Source of the DNA: Avimicrobium caecorum
GTDB lineage: Bacteria; Bacillota; Clostridia; Oscillospirales; Ruminococcaceae
Length of the DNA: 44,375 bases
Reading direction: 5' to 3'
NCBI GenBank assembly: GCA_904394705.1
Contig: CAJFNJ010000012.1
Coordinates: 1 to 44,375, forward strand
Shown piece by piece: positions 14,351 through 23,584 of the stretch. The translations under genes and the position numbers were made by a program. Positions within the stretch are counted from its first letter, which is position 1. Each line of letters opens with the position of its first letter. Below the pieces are notes generated by a model. That model had not been told where the DNA came from. It did no database searches and was given only the letters and a program-made list of their open reading frames with translations.

Positions 14351-16876
14351 TTATTCTTCCACAGGGGTTCCGGTGCTGTCCGCAGTCTCCTCGGCGGGAG
14401 TTTCTGCCTCAGCAGGAGCTTCGCTCTCAGCGGCAGCTTCCTCCTCGTCCTCATGGGGAGCACGGCAGAGGGATACCAGACGGCTGCCTTCCCCGATGCG
14501 CATGACACGCACACCGCCGGCATACCGGCTCTGGGTGGAGATCTCTGCCACCGGGATACGGATAATGATGCCGTCATCGCTGATGAGGATCACATCGTCC
14601 TCTTCCCCGACTGCCAGAACGCCCGCTACCGGCCCGTTCTTCTGGGTATCATAGTTCTTGATGCCCTTGCCTCCACGGCTCTGCAGACGGTATTCTGCCG
14701 GGTCTGTGCGGCGTCCCTGTCCGTTTTCCGATACAGTCAGGACAGTGGTGTTCTCCATTACCGGCACCATGCCCACCACAATATCGTCCTCTTCCAGATT
14801 GAGCGCACGCACGCCCCGGGCAGTACGGCCCAGAACACGGGCATCGGTTTCATTGAAGCGGATGGCCATACCCTGACGGGTTGCCACAATGAGCTGATCC
14901 TCACCGCTGGTGAGCCGTACCCAGGCCAGACGGTCGCCCTCGTCCAGGGAAACGGCGATCAGGCCCATCTTGCGCACATTGCGGTAGGCCGACAGCTCGG
15001 TACGCTTGATAACGCCCTGTTCGGTGACCATGCATACAAACTTGCCCTCGTCCTCGGGACGCACCCGGATCATGGAGGTGACCTTCTCGCCCTTCTCCAG
15101 CTGGAGGAGGTTGACAATATTGGAACCAACACTGGCACGGCTGCTCTCGCCGATCTCATAGCCCTTGAGCCGGTATACACGGCCCCGGTCGGTGAAGAAC
15201 AGGATATAGTCATGGGTGGAGCAGAGGAACAGTTCTTCCACGAAGTCCTCGTCCCGCTGGCTCATACCCGAAATACCCCGTCCGCCCCGGCGCTGGGTCT
15301 TGTAGGTATCTGCCGGCTGACGCTTGATATAACCCAGATGGGTCAGGGTGATGACACAGTCGCCCTCGGGGATCAGATCCTCGATGTCCACTTCACCGCT
15401 CACAGCCTGTACTTCGGTACGGCGGGGATCGGCATACTTCTGACGGACGGCGTTCATCTCACTCCTGACAATGGCCTTGAGCTTCTGCTCATCGCTGAGA
15501 ATGCTCTCCAGCTCGGCAACCTTGCCCAGGATCTCAGCCAGTTCTTCCTCGATCTTGATGCGTTCCATGCCGGACAGCTGGCCCAGACGCATGGCTACAA
15601 TGGCGCTGGCCTGCTCATCGGTGACACCGAACCGCTCGCCGAGGTTCTTCTTGGCATCGGTCTGATCCTCGGAGTGGCGGATAATATGGATCACTTCGTC
15701 GGTGTGATCCACAACCAGCTTCATACCCTCGAGAATGTGTTCCCGTTCCCTGGCCTTGCGCAGGTCGAACTGGGTACGCCGGGTGATGACCTCCTCCTGG
15801 AAGTCGATGTAATGGGTGAGGATCTCCCCCAGGGTCATGACCTTGGGCTGACCGTCATGGAGAGCCAGCATAATAACGCCCACTGTATCCTGGAGCTGGG
15901 TATAGTTATACAGCTGGTTGAGCACCACCTGGGCATTGGCGTCCCGCTTGAGCTCGACTACAATGCGCATGCCGTCCCGGTCGGATTCGTCCCGGAGGTC
16001 GCTGATGTCGGTGATGCGCTTCTCCTTGACCAGACCGGCGATGGATTCGATCAGCCGGGCCTTGTTGACCATATAGGGGATCTCGGTGATGACGATCTTT
16101 TCCCGGCCGTTCTTGTGTTCCTGGATCTCGGCACGGCCCCGGAGGGTGATCTTGCCCCGTCCGGTGCCATAGGCGGCACGGATACCGCTCCGGCCCATGA
16201 TGATGCCGCCGGTGGGAAAATCGGGACCCTGAATGCAGGTCATGATCTCATCCAGACCGGCATCGGGGTGATCCAGCAGCAGATCCACCGCGTCAATGAC
16301 TTCGCCCAGGTTATGGGGCGGGATATTGGTTGCCATACCAACGGCGATACCGGTGCTGCCGTTCACCAGGATATTGGGGAACCGGCTGGGCAGAACCGAA
16401 GGCTCCTTCAGACGGTCATCGTAGTTGGAGCCGAAGTCGACGGTTTCCTTGTCGATGTCGGTGAGCATCACAGTGGAGATTTTGCTCATCTTGGCTTCGG
16501 TATATCGGTATGCTGCCGGCGGGTCGCCGTCCACCGAACCGAAGTTTCCATGTCCGTCCACCAGCGGGTAACGCATGGAGAAGTCCTGTGCCAGACGCAC
16601 CAGGGCATCATAGACCGAAGCATCACCATGGGGGTGATACCGTCCCAGTACAGCACCGACTGTATCCGCGCATTTGCGGTAAGCCTTCTCCGGAGAGAGG
16701 CCATTTTCATACATGGTATAGAGAATCCGGCGATGGACCGGCTTCAGGCCGTCCCGCACATCGGGCAGGGCACGGCTCACGATTACCGACATCGAATAAT
16801 CCAGGAAACTCTTTTTCATCTCCTGTTCGATGTCGACCGTGATGATCTTATTGTTTTCCTGTTCCATTCCAGTCAC
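14351..16876 (-). CDS. gyrA: DNA gyrase subunit A
   Basis: GyrA cleaves and rejoins DNA in the A2B2 gyrase that introduces negative supercoils. The protein of about 840 residues has DYSMSVIVSRALPDVRDGLK, the active-site Tyr in AAYRYTEAKM, and a C-terminal beta-propeller opened by the GyrA box QRRGGRG. An acidic Ala/Glu tail ends the protein. The quinolone region reads HPHGDASVYD, with Ala where E. coli has Ser83. GTG at 16876 is 8 nt after AAGGAG; ATG at 16867 is an alternative. It lies 12 bp after a YcxB-like gene, in one operon with gyrB. Confidence 0.97.
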   Translation of the reverse strand: MTGMEQENNKIITVDIEQEMKKSFLDYSMSVIVSRALPDVRDGLKPVHRRILYTMYENGLSPEKAYRKCADTVGAVLGRYHPHGDASVYDALVRLAQDFSMRYPLVDGHGNFGSVDGDPPAAYRYTEAKMSKISTVMLTDIDKETVDFGSNYDDRLKEPSVLPSRFPNILVNGSTGIAVGMATNIPPHNLGEVIDAVDLLLDHPDAGLDEIMTCIQGPDFPTGGIIMGRSGIRAAYGTGRGKITLRGRAEIQEHKNGREKIVITEIPYMVNKARLIESIAGLVKEKRITDISDLRDESDRDGMRIVVELKRDANAQVVLNQLYNYTQLQDTVGVIMLALHDGQPKVMTLGEILTHYIDFQEEVITRRTQFDLRKAREREHILEGMKLVVDHTDEVIHIIRHSEDQTDAKKNLGERFGVTDEQASAIVAMRLGQLSGMERIKIEEELAEILGKVAELESILSDEQKLKAIVRSEMNAVRQKYADPRRTEVQAVSGEVDIEDLIPEGDCVITLTHLGYIKRQPADTYKTQRRGGRGISGMSQRDEDFVEELFLCSTHDYILFFTDRGRVYRLKGYEIGESSRASVGSNIVNLLQLEKGEKVTSMIRVRPEDEGKFVCMVTEQGVIKRTELSAYRNVRKMGLIAVSLDEGDRLAWVRLTSGEDQLIVATRQGMAIRFNETDARVLGRTARGVRALNLEEDDIVVGMVPVMENTTVLTVSENGQGRRTDPAEYRLQSRGGKGIKNYDTQKNGPVAGVLAVGEEDDVILISDDGIIIRIPVAEISTQSRYAGGVRVMRIGEGSRLVSLCRAPHEDEEEAAAESEAPAEAETPAEETADSTGTPVEE

Positions 16877-16888
16877 CAATTTCGCTCC

Positions 16889-17794
16889 TTACTTGTTCTT
16901 TTGGATCTTCTTTGACACAAAATGTTCGCCCAGTTCCTGCTGGAGCTTTTCCCGCAGGGCCCGATAGGAGGCACTGCCCTCGTCCCGCTTGATATGCAGA
17001 GCCGAGTTCTTCACAGTCACCAGCGAGAGATAATCCTCGGTTTCATAGGCGGCCTTGAAGAAGGAATAGGGCATCAGCGAAGCCTTGTTGACCATATCAC
17101 TGACCTGCAGGCCATGCTTTTTCGCCTCGATGGAGAACTTGATGCCCCGGGGATTCATCTGCTTCATAGCGCCCCGGGCGGCACGGCTGGTAATACCGTG
17201 AATCCAGAAACCGAGCGCCACAGCCGCAAAGGCAGCGATCATCGAGAATACGCTCCGGGTCAGGATAAAGTCCGCCGCGGGAAACAGCGCGAATACGCAC
17301 ATCACATAGGCGGCGATGGTATACATGCGGTAGCGTCCCTTGGCTTTTTCCAGTGCCAGCATGGCTTCCCGCATATCGTCCTGCTTCATCACCCAGCGGT
17401 ATTTGCCCGGCTTGCGGCGGCTCTCTTCAATCTCCGCCTGTTCCCGCTCATAGGCTTCCCACTGGGCATTCTCGTCCTCCTCCCCGTCCGGAGCAGCTTC
17501 CGCAGACGCATCAGCAGACTCTTCGCCCGCATCAGTCGATGCAGTATCTGCCGCACCAGCAGATTCTGCGATTGGCGCCGCCGAAGGCGAGCTGCTCCCC
17601 GCAGGGGCCGGCGAAGCCGAACTGCTCCCCGCAGGGGCACTCTCTGCGCCTGTGTCAGTCGATGCAGTATCTACCACATCAGCAGTTTCTGCGATTGAGG
17701 CCGGCGAAGCCGAGCTGCTCCCCGCAGGGGAGGTTTTCTTTTCAGTTGATTCTTCGATGGGGGCATTGCTCCCCACAGGGGTTTTCTCTTCCAT
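16889..17794 (-). CDS. YcxB-like membrane protein with repetitive N-terminus
   Basis: This 301-residue protein has three parts. Residues 1-110 are low-complexity Ser/Ala/Pro/Glu with repeats of PAGSSSASPA and DTASTD. A charged region ending near KYRWVMKQDDMREAM follows. Two membrane helices (about 155-200) lead into a C-terminal domain with MPYSFFKAAYETEDYLSLVT, like the YcxB domain of the next gene upstream. The DNA for the N-terminus contains repeated CCCC-gca-GGGG palindromes that resemble the intergenic repeats. It sits 21 bp after its YcxB-like neighbour and 12 bp before gyrA. No function is known. Confidence 0.72.
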   Translation of the reverse strand: MEEKTPVGSNAPIEESTEKKTSPAGSSSASPASIAETADVVDTASTDTGAESAPAGSSSASPAPAGSSSPSAAPIAESAGAADTASTDAGEESADASAEAAPDGEEDENAQWEAYEREQAEIEESRRKPGKYRWVMKQDDMREAMLALEKAKGRYRMYTIAAYVMCVFALFPAADFILTRSVFSMIAAFAAVALGFWIHGITSRAARGAMKQMNPRGIKFSIEAKKHGLQVSDMVNKASLMPYSFFKAAYETEDYLSLVTVKNSALHIKRDEGSASYRALREKLQQELGEHFVSKKIQKNK

Positions 17795-17815
17795 GGGATT
17801 TTCCTCCTGTATCGA

Positions 17816-18409
17816 TCAATAGGTGGTGTCCAGCGGCAGTTTGTATTTGCCGCAGACCGTACGGATCAGTTCGTCCAGGAGGAATTTTTCTTCTCCCAGG
17901 GCGTGCCGGGGAATGAGCAGGGTACGACCGCCCTCTCTCAGTTCCAGCATATAGATATCCTCCTCCAGCACCACACGCTTGAACTGCTGCCAGCGGAAGG
18001 ACAGGGTATTCTGTTCGCTCTCCTCATCAAAGCCGGTGGAGTAGAACCGCAGTCTGATGGGATTCTGGAGGTACGAGGAGTTCTTGTAGCCGCTGCGGGC
18101 ATACTTCTTCACCAGATAGGGGAAGATCCACCGGTAATAGGAGAAACAGTACACCCCATAGCCAAAGATCACCACAGCCAGCACCAGCACCACTTCATTC
18201 ATCAGCGGGGACTGGATCATGGCAGTCTGCCGGGCATAGATCACATACCCCAGTACCAGAATGCCCACCAGCAGTTTGAGAATGCCGGTGAAGTTGGTCT
18301 TTTTGGCCCGGGCCGCATACTGCCGGTTCATCGACCGCACCGAAAAGGTATAGAAATCCTCCGGGGAAATGCGGTAGTCCAGTTCGAGAATGATCTCTTT
18401 TTCAGCCAT
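17816..18409 (-). CDS. YcxB-like membrane protein
   Basis: This 197-residue protein matches the YcxB family plan: a short N-terminal strand region (ILELDYRISPEDFYTFS), two adjacent membrane helices (about residues 42-60 and 70-95), and a cytoplasmic beta-rich domain with NPIRLRFYSTGFDEES, FRWQQFKRVVLEEDIYMLEL and RTLLIPRHALGEE. The family is widespread in Firmicutes with no assigned reaction. It starts 11 bp after the gyrB stop codon, so it is expressed with gyrase. Confidence 0.78.
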   Translation of the reverse strand: MAEKEIILELDYRISPEDFYTFSVRSMNRQYAARAKKTNFTGILKLLVGILVLGYVIYARQTAMIQSPLMNEVVLVLAVVIFGYGVYCFSYYRWIFPYLVKKYARSGYKNSSYLQNPIRLRFYSTGFDEESEQNTLSFRWQQFKRVVLEEDIYMLELREGGRTLLIPRHALGEEKFLLDELIRTVCGKYKLPLDTTY

Positions 18410-18420
18410 GCCGCACCTCC

Positions 18421-20349
18421 TTAAATATCCAGATTGGAAACATACTTGGCGTTCTGTTCGATGAACTCCTTACGGGGAGCCACCTTGTCACCCATGAGAA
18501 TGGTGAATACCTCATCGGCCTTCACAGCGTCCTGCATGGTGACCCTGATCATGGTCCGGGTTGCCGGGTCCATGGTGGTCTCCCAGAGCTGTTCGGGGTC
18601 CATCTCACCAAGACCCTTGTACCGCTGTACTTCCGCCTTGCCGCCGTTTTCGGTGAGCTCGGCAATGTAGCGGTCCCGTTCCTCGTCCGAGAAGGCATAG
18701 TATACCTTCTTGCCCTTGGCTACCTTGAAGAGCGGCGGCTGGGCGATATACACATGGCCCTCCTCGATGAGGGGACGCATGAACCTAAAGAAGAAGGTCA
18801 GCAGCAGGGTGCGGATATGGGAACCGTCCACATCGGCATCCGCCATGATGATGACCTTGCCGTACCGCAGCTTCGAGAGGTCAAATTCACTGCCGATGCC
18901 GGTGCCCAGAGCGGTCACCACCGGCATGAGCTTGTCGTTGCCGTAGACACGGTCCAGCCGTGCCTTTTCCACATTGAGCATCTTGCCCCACAGGGGAAGG
19001 ATCGCCTGGTACCGGCGGTCACGGCCGCTCTTGGCAGAACCGCCCGCCGAATCTCCCTCGACGATGTAGATCTCGGTGAGGTCAATATCCCGCTCCGAGC
19101 AGTCTGCCAGCTTGCCGGGCAGCGAGGCTGTCTCCAGGGCGGACTTGCGCCGGGTGAGTTCCCGGGCACGCCGGGCAGCTTCCCGGGCCCGGGCCGCGCC
19201 GACGCCCTTGTCCAGAATGGTGCGGGCCACAGCGGGATTCTCCTCCAGGAAGTAGCTGAGCTTTTCATAGACAATGCCGTCCACCAGGGAACGGATCTCG
19301 GTATTGCCGAGCTTGGCCTTGGTCTGGCCCTCAAACTGGGCATCGGTGAGCTTCACCGAGATCACCACGGTGAGACCCTCCCGGACATCATCGCCGGTGA
19401 GGTTCTTGTCGCTGTCCTTGAGAATGGCATTCTTGCGGGCATAGTCGTTGAGTGCCCGGGTCAGTGCCGCCTTGAAGCCGGCCTCATGGGTACCGCCTTC
19501 GGGGGTGTGGATATTGTTGGCAAAGGACAGCACCAGTTCATTGTAGGTGTCATTGTACTGCATGGCGACCTCTGCCATCTGACCGTTCTGTTCGCCGGAG
19601 ATGTAGATAATCTCATCGTGCAGCACTTCCACGCCGCGGCGCTTGTGGATATAGTCCACAAAGCTCTTAATACCGCCTTCATAGCACATGGATTCGCTCA
19701 CCGGTTCCTCGCCCCGGCGGTCGGTGAAGGTGATGCGCACGCCGGCATTGAGGAAGGCCTGTTCCCGCAGACGGGTGAGCAGGGTTTCATAGTCATAGAG
19801 GGTGGTTTCAAAGATGGCGGGATCGGCAGCAAAGGTGACAGTGGTACCGCTTTCATCAGCGGGACCGGCATCATAGAGGTCACCGGTGGCCTTGCCGTAT
19901 TCAAAGCGCTGTTTCCAGCACCGTCCGTCCCGGCGCACCTCGACTTCCAGCCAGGTGGACAGGGCATTTACCACCGAAGCGCCCACGCCATGCAGACCGC
20001 CGGACACCTTGTATCCGCCGCCGCCGAACTTACCGCCGGCATGGAGTACGGTGAATACAACAGTGACTGCGGGAATTCCCAGTTTGGGCTGGATATCCAC
20101 CGGGATACCACGGCCGTTATCCCGGACCCGGACCACATTGTCGGGCAGCAGTTCCACTTCGATATGGGTACAGAACCCCGCCAGAGCCTCGTCGATGGCA
20201 TTGTCCACGATCTCATAGACCAGATGGTGCAGGCCCTGGGGACCGGTGGAACCGATATACATGCCCGGGCGCTTGCGGACGGCTTCCAGGCCTTCCAGGA
20301 CCTGGATCTGACTGCCGTCATACTGTTCGCTGATAGGTTTGTTTTCCAC
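18421..20349 (-). CDS. gyrB: DNA gyrase subunit B
   Basis: GyrB is the ATPase of gyrase. The 642-residue protein has the GHKL ATP site (IVDNAIDEALAG, VRDNGRGIPV, GGLHGVGASVVNAL) and the TOPRIM motifs EGDSAGGSAK and IIMADADVDGSHIRT. It ends with the conserved QNAKYVSNLDI. The frame is open to 20412, but AAAGGAG lies 8 nt before a GTG at 20349, giving the start chosen here. A hairpin with a T run precedes the gene, which hints at partial termination after remB and separate expression of the gyrB-ycxB-ycxB-gyrA group. Confidence 0.97.
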   Translation of the reverse strand: MENKPISEQYDGSQIQVLEGLEAVRKRPGMYIGSTGPQGLHHLVYEIVDNAIDEALAGFCTHIEVELLPDNVVRVRDNGRGIPVDIQPKLGIPAVTVVFTVLHAGGKFGGGGYKVSGGLHGVGASVVNALSTWLEVEVRRDGRCWKQRFEYGKATGDLYDAGPADESGTTVTFAADPAIFETTLYDYETLLTRLREQAFLNAGVRITFTDRRGEEPVSESMCYEGGIKSFVDYIHKRRGVEVLHDEIIYISGEQNGQMAEVAMQYNDTYNELVLSFANNIHTPEGGTHEAGFKAALTRALNDYARKNAILKDSDKNLTGDDVREGLTVVISVKLTDAQFEGQTKAKLGNTEIRSLVDGIVYEKLSYFLEENPAVARTILDKGVGAARAREAARRARELTRRKSALETASLPGKLADCSERDIDLTEIYIVEGDSAGGSAKSGRDRRYQAILPLWGKMLNVEKARLDRVYGNDKLMPVVTALGTGIGSEFDLSKLRYGKVIIMADADVDGSHIRTLLLTFFFRFMRPLIEEGHVYIAQPPLFKVAKGKKVYYAFSDEERDRYIAELTENGGKAEVQRYKGLGEMDPEQLWETTMDPATRTMIRVTMQDAVKADEVFTILMGDKVAPRKEFIEQNAKYVSNLDI

Positions 20350-20410
20350 AGATGATTCTCCTTTGATGGTCGCCCGGTCCGGCGTCTGTGCCGGAACGGA
20401 CATAGTATAC

Positions 20411-20459
20411 AAAAAACCGGTTCCTGTCCCGCTCCGGCATTGCCGGCACAGAACAGGAG
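20411..20459 (-). terminator. Hairpin with T run between remB and gyrB
   Basis: On the minus strand the sequence from TCCTGT through GCCGGC-aat-GCCGG to ACAGGA is followed by CCGGTTTTTTG, about 60 bp ahead of the gyrB start. It reads as an intrinsic terminator or attenuator. TATACT just beyond could be a gyrB -10, with no clear -35. Confidence 0.65.
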
Positions 20460-20534
20460 CAGAATGGCAGACGCGAAATTTCAGGAAAGCCGTGCCGGCT
20501 GTCCTTCCCCGTTTCCTGTATGGGACAGGGAAAG

Positions 20535-20804
20535 TCAGCGCAGGGCCGCGGCAGTATTTTCCACCCGGCGGCGCAGAGTAGACGGCGCCAGATGGGATAC
20601 ATAGACCCGTCCCACTCCATCGCTTTCACAGAGCAGGAAGGATTTGGGCAGTTCAGTGCCGCTCAGATAGATGATCTCGCCCCGGCTCCGGGCCGCGGCA
20701 AAGAATTCCCGGGTGATTTTGGAAACCGAGCTGTTCTCGATGTCCAGAATGGCAACGATCTCCCGGGTACGGATCACCGTATTGGTATCCAGATGCAGGT
20801 ACAT
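20535..20804 (-). CDS. remB: RemB/YaaB-like DUF370 regulator
   Basis: This 89-residue DUF370 (RemA-family) protein is at the conserved recF-gyrB position of B. subtilis yaaB/remB. It has the family opening MYLHLDTNTVIRTREIVAIL and DIENSSVSKITREFF. RemA-type proteins are DNA-binding regulators of matrix and osmolyte genes; RemB is an accessory with a less defined role. Its ATG overlaps the recF stop as TAATG with GGAGGAAGG upstream, so translation is coupled. The role in this organism is unknown. Confidence 0.88.
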   Translation of the reverse strand: MYLHLDTNTVIRTREIVAILDIENSSVSKITREFFAAARSRGEIIYLSGTELPKSFLLCESDGVGRVYVSHLAPSTLRRRVENTAAALR

Positions 20805-21955
20805 TATCCTTCCTCCTCACAGATGGGAAAGCCTCCGGGGTAAAATTCCCCGTTTTGGACCGCGACGACTTCGGCGTCACTGGTTTCCCAGAGAAGGCTG
20901 TCGTCACAGGCGGTGATGAACACCTGCCGTCCGGTGAGACCACCCAGAAGATATTCCCGGCGGGAACGGTCCAGCTCGCTCATCACATCGTCGAGCAGCA
21001 CCACCGGCTGGCTGTGCATGGTATCGGCGATCATTTCGCATTCGGCGAGCTTCAGCGACAGCACGATGCTGCGCTGCTGTCCCTGGGAGGCAAAGTTCCG
21101 GGCAGCACGGCCCGAGAGCTGCAGTGCCAGGTCGTCCCGATGGGGGCCTACCCCGGTACTGCCCAGCCGGAGATCCTCTTCCCGCCCCTGTTCCAGCAGC
21201 GAGAGCAGAGCCTGTTCCAGCTCTTCCCGGCTGCCTTCGGGGTCAAGGATACCGCTGCCGGTGCCGCCGATGGTATAGCGCACCGAAAGCTCCTCCTTCC
21301 CGGCGGAGATCCCCTGATGGAACCCGGCGGCATATTCTGCCAGGCGGGTCAGATAGCTCTGCCGGGTGACCTGGATCAGGCTTCCCAGCCGTGCCACATG
21401 GTAATCGAATACCGGCAGCAGATCCAGCCGGCCGCGGTCCCGGAAGGCCTCCCGGAGCAGGGTGCTGCGCTGGGCCAGGGCACGGTTGTAGTCGCCCAGC
21501 ACCTTGATATACTGGGGCCGCAGCTGACAGATGGCGCCGTCCAGGAAATCCCGGCGTTCCGCGGGGCCGTCCCGCACCAGGGAAAGATGGTTCGGGGAAA
21601 AGATCACACAGCATAACTTCCCGGAAAAGGCGCCCCGTCCGGGTTCGGTGATGCCGTTGATCTTCACCTGCCGCCGGGGCCAGAGGATATATTCCAGTTC
21701 CTGATCCCGTCCCTCGGCAAAGACATTGGCATAGACCCGGGTGCGCTGGGTTTCCCGGTCCATATCCAGCCGGGGAATATCATGTTCCCGGCCGTAGCGG
21801 AAGGTTTTCTCCCCGGTGAGCAGCCAGATGGCCTCCATGAGGTTGGTTTTGCCCTGGGCGTTGTCGCCGACAATGAGGTTGACCCCTTCCCCGGGGGTGA
21901 GGTCACACCGGATAATATTGCGGTAATTCTCCAGGGAAAGGCTATTGATCCGCAC
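20804..21955 (-). CDS. recF: DNA replication and repair protein RecF
   Basis: RecF is an SMC-like ATPase that helps load RecA at single-strand gaps. The 383-residue protein has Walker A VGDNAQGKTNLMEAI, the ABC-like signature region, and Walker B/D-loop VVLLDDVMSELDRSRR. The frame runs upstream to 22003, but a GTG at 21955 gives the family start VRINSLSLENYRN. It overlaps the end of the S4 gene by 14 bp, indicating coupling within the dnaN-yaaA-recF-remB operon. Confidence 0.96.
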   Translation of the reverse strand: MRINSLSLENYRNIIRCDLTPGEGVNLIVGDNAQGKTNLMEAIWLLTGEKTFRYGREHDIPRLDMDRETQRTRVYANVFAEGRDQELEYILWPRRQVKINGITEPGRGAFSGKLCCVIFSPNHLSLVRDGPAERRDFLDGAICQLRPQYIKVLGDYNRALAQRSTLLREAFRDRGRLDLLPVFDYHVARLGSLIQVTRQSYLTRLAEYAAGFHQGISAGKEELSVRYTIGGTGSGILDPEGSREELEQALLSLLEQGREEDLRLGSTGVGPHRDDLALQLSGRAARNFASQGQQRSIVLSLKLAECEMIADTMHSQPVVLLDDVMSELDRSRREYLLGGLTGRQVFITACDDSLLWETSDAEVVAVQNGEFYPGGFPICEEEG

Positions 21956-22178
21956 GGGCAATGACCTCGAATTCCAGATCGGGAATATCCGGGGTGGTGA
22001 CAATGTCCCCGGGACGGAGCTTTTTGCCCCGCATGGTGCAGACTTCGCCGTTTACCAGCACAGCGCCGGCCTGAATGGCGTCCTTGGCCTGACCGCCGGT
22101 CTGGGCAAGGCCCGCGAATTTCAGAAAGCTGTCCAGTTTGATGAACTCGCTGTCGATGGCGATCTGTTCACGTTCCAT
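21942..22178 (-). CDS. yaaA: S4-domain protein YaaA/RlbA
   Basis: This 78-residue S4 RNA-binding protein lies between dnaN and recF, as in most Firmicutes. The S4 fold covers LDSFLKFAGLAQTGGQAKDA and VLVNGEVCTMRGKKLRPGD. Family members are implicated in assembly of the large ribosomal subunit. It starts 28 bp after the dnaN stop and overlaps recF by 14 bp. Confidence 0.93.
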   Translation of the reverse strand: MEREQIAIDSEFIKLDSFLKFAGLAQTGGQAKDAIQAGAVLVNGEVCTMRGKKLRPGDIVTTPDIPDLEFEVIARADQ

Positions 22179-22206
22179 AGCGGCTTCCTCCTTTGTGTAT
22201 GATCGG

Positions 22207-23334
22207 TTACTGTTCGGTCTTGAGGCGCACCGGCAGTACCAGGAACAGGAAGCTGTCCCCTTCCGGCGGCACCACCTTCATGGGCGAAAGCGGTCCGCTG
22301 ATCTGCAGGCAGATTTCATCGCAGTCCGCTGCCCGCAGGGCATCCAGGACATATTTGTTGTTGAAGCCCATCTCCAGGGCATTGCCCTCGATATGGCAGG
22401 GCACTTCATCATAGGCCTTGCCCAGGGAGGTGGTACAGGTGATGCGCAGGCTGTCCTCCTCGAACCTGAGGCGCAGAGGGCTGCGCAGCCGGTCGGAGAT
22501 GATCAGCGAGGCACGGTCCACCGCGGCGATGAGTTCCCGGGTGGAGACGGTCACCTGAGTGGTATAGCCCTGGGGAATGGCAGCCTGATAGTCCAGGAAT
22601 TCGCCGTCCAGCAGACGGGATACCAGGCTGTAACTGCCGATGGTGGTGAGGATATACTGCCGGGATACCTGAATGGAGGCAGTCTTTTCCGGCTCTCCCT
22701 CTCCGGCGGGCTCGTCCGAAAGGAGCTTGGCGATCTCCGCCAGGGTCTTGCCCGGCACCACAAAGCGGGTTTCCAGGCCGGTGTCGCACAGTTCCCGGCG
22801 CACCGCCATGCGGTAGCCGTCCACCGATACCACGGTGACGCTGTCGGGCATCACATCAAAGAGGGAACCGGTGTGTACCGGTTTGGTATCGTTCTGGGAG
22901 ATGGCGAACTGGGTCTGTTCGATCATCGACTTCAGAGCGTGCTGGGGCAGGGTGAGGCTCTCGGCGTCGCCCAGGCCGGGCAGCTCGGGATAGTCAGCGG
23001 CATCCATGCCCAGAATGGTGAACTCGGCGCCGCCGCCCCGGATCTCGGTGAGCAGCTTGTCGTCGCTTGCCACGAATACCTCGCCGCCTTCCAGCTTGCG
23101 GATCATCTCACCGAACAGCCGGGCGCCGAGAATGATGCTGCCCTCTTCGGATACCGCAGCGGGGATCACGGTGGTGATGCCCAGTTCCAGGTCGTAGCCG
23201 GTGAGGGTGAGGGTATCCCCTTCGGCCCGGATCAGAATGCCTTCCAGGGCCTGGAGAGCGGTGCGGGTGGTCACCGCCCGGGATACATTGGAGACCGCGG
23301 CAGAGAGCACGGCCTTGTCGCAGGAAAACTTCAT
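22207..23334 (-). CDS. dnaN: DNA polymerase III beta sliding clamp
   Basis: DnaN is the ring that tethers the replicative polymerase to DNA. The 375-residue protein shows the three-domain pattern: MKFSCDKAVLSAAVSNVSRAV, ILGMDAADYPELP in the middle, and a C-terminus ending near MKVVPPEGDSFLFLVLPVRL. Length matches the 365-380 of Firmicutes clamps. An AAGGAAGG-type site precedes the ATG. It follows dnaA across a 525-bp gap that holds candidate origin elements, so some transcription from dnaA may be interrupted by the hairpin at 23585. Confidence 0.97.
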   Translation of the reverse strand: MKFSCDKAVLSAAVSNVSRAVTTRTALQALEGILIRAEGDTLTLTGYDLELGITTVIPAAVSEEGSIILGARLFGEMIRKLEGGEVFVASDDKLLTEIRGGGAEFTILGMDAADYPELPGLGDAESLTLPQHALKSMIEQTQFAISQNDTKPVHTGSLFDVMPDSVTVVSVDGYRMAVRRELCDTGLETRFVVPGKTLAEIAKLLSDEPAGEGEPEKTASIQVSRQYILTTIGSYSLVSRLLDGEFLDYQAAIPQGYTTQVTVSTRELIAAVDRASLIISDRLRSPLRLRFEEDSLRITCTTSLGKAYDEVPCHIEGNALEMGFNNKYVLDALRAADCDEICLQISGPLSPMKVVPPEGDSFLFLVLPVRLKTEQ

Positions 23335-23544
23335 CTCAAAAACCTTCCTTTCAGTACAGCTCCTTGAAGGGAATCAAGGAGGGTCCTCCGCCCTGGGACA
23401 GCCCCTCCACTCTGAGTGAACGAGCCCTGGTTTGGGAGGGTGCACTGAGAGTGAATTGGCTGGTTTTCCCCGAAGGACACTGCCGCAGGCAGCTGATCCA
23501 TCATAAAAACAGCGGAGTATATATCTATACAGGTAGATAATATT

Positions 23545-23559
23545 TAGTAGGAGTAGTAG
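23545..23559 (+). other. DnaA-trio-like element
   Basis: Five in-phase triplets, TAG TAG GAG TAG TAG, sit between the AT-rich tract on the left and the GC-rich run on the right. Read 3' to 5' away from the DnaA boxes they give GAT repeats, the orientation described for DnaA-trios in B. subtilis. Confidence 0.65.
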
Positions 23560-23584
23560 GGGGCGCCGAAACCTTGAAAACCGG

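Noticed and set aside
14348..16915. An 855-codon open frame opposite gyrA
   Set aside because: It is the mirror of a strongly coding gyrA; the translation is His/Asp/Gly-rich with no domain pattern and no ribosome site.
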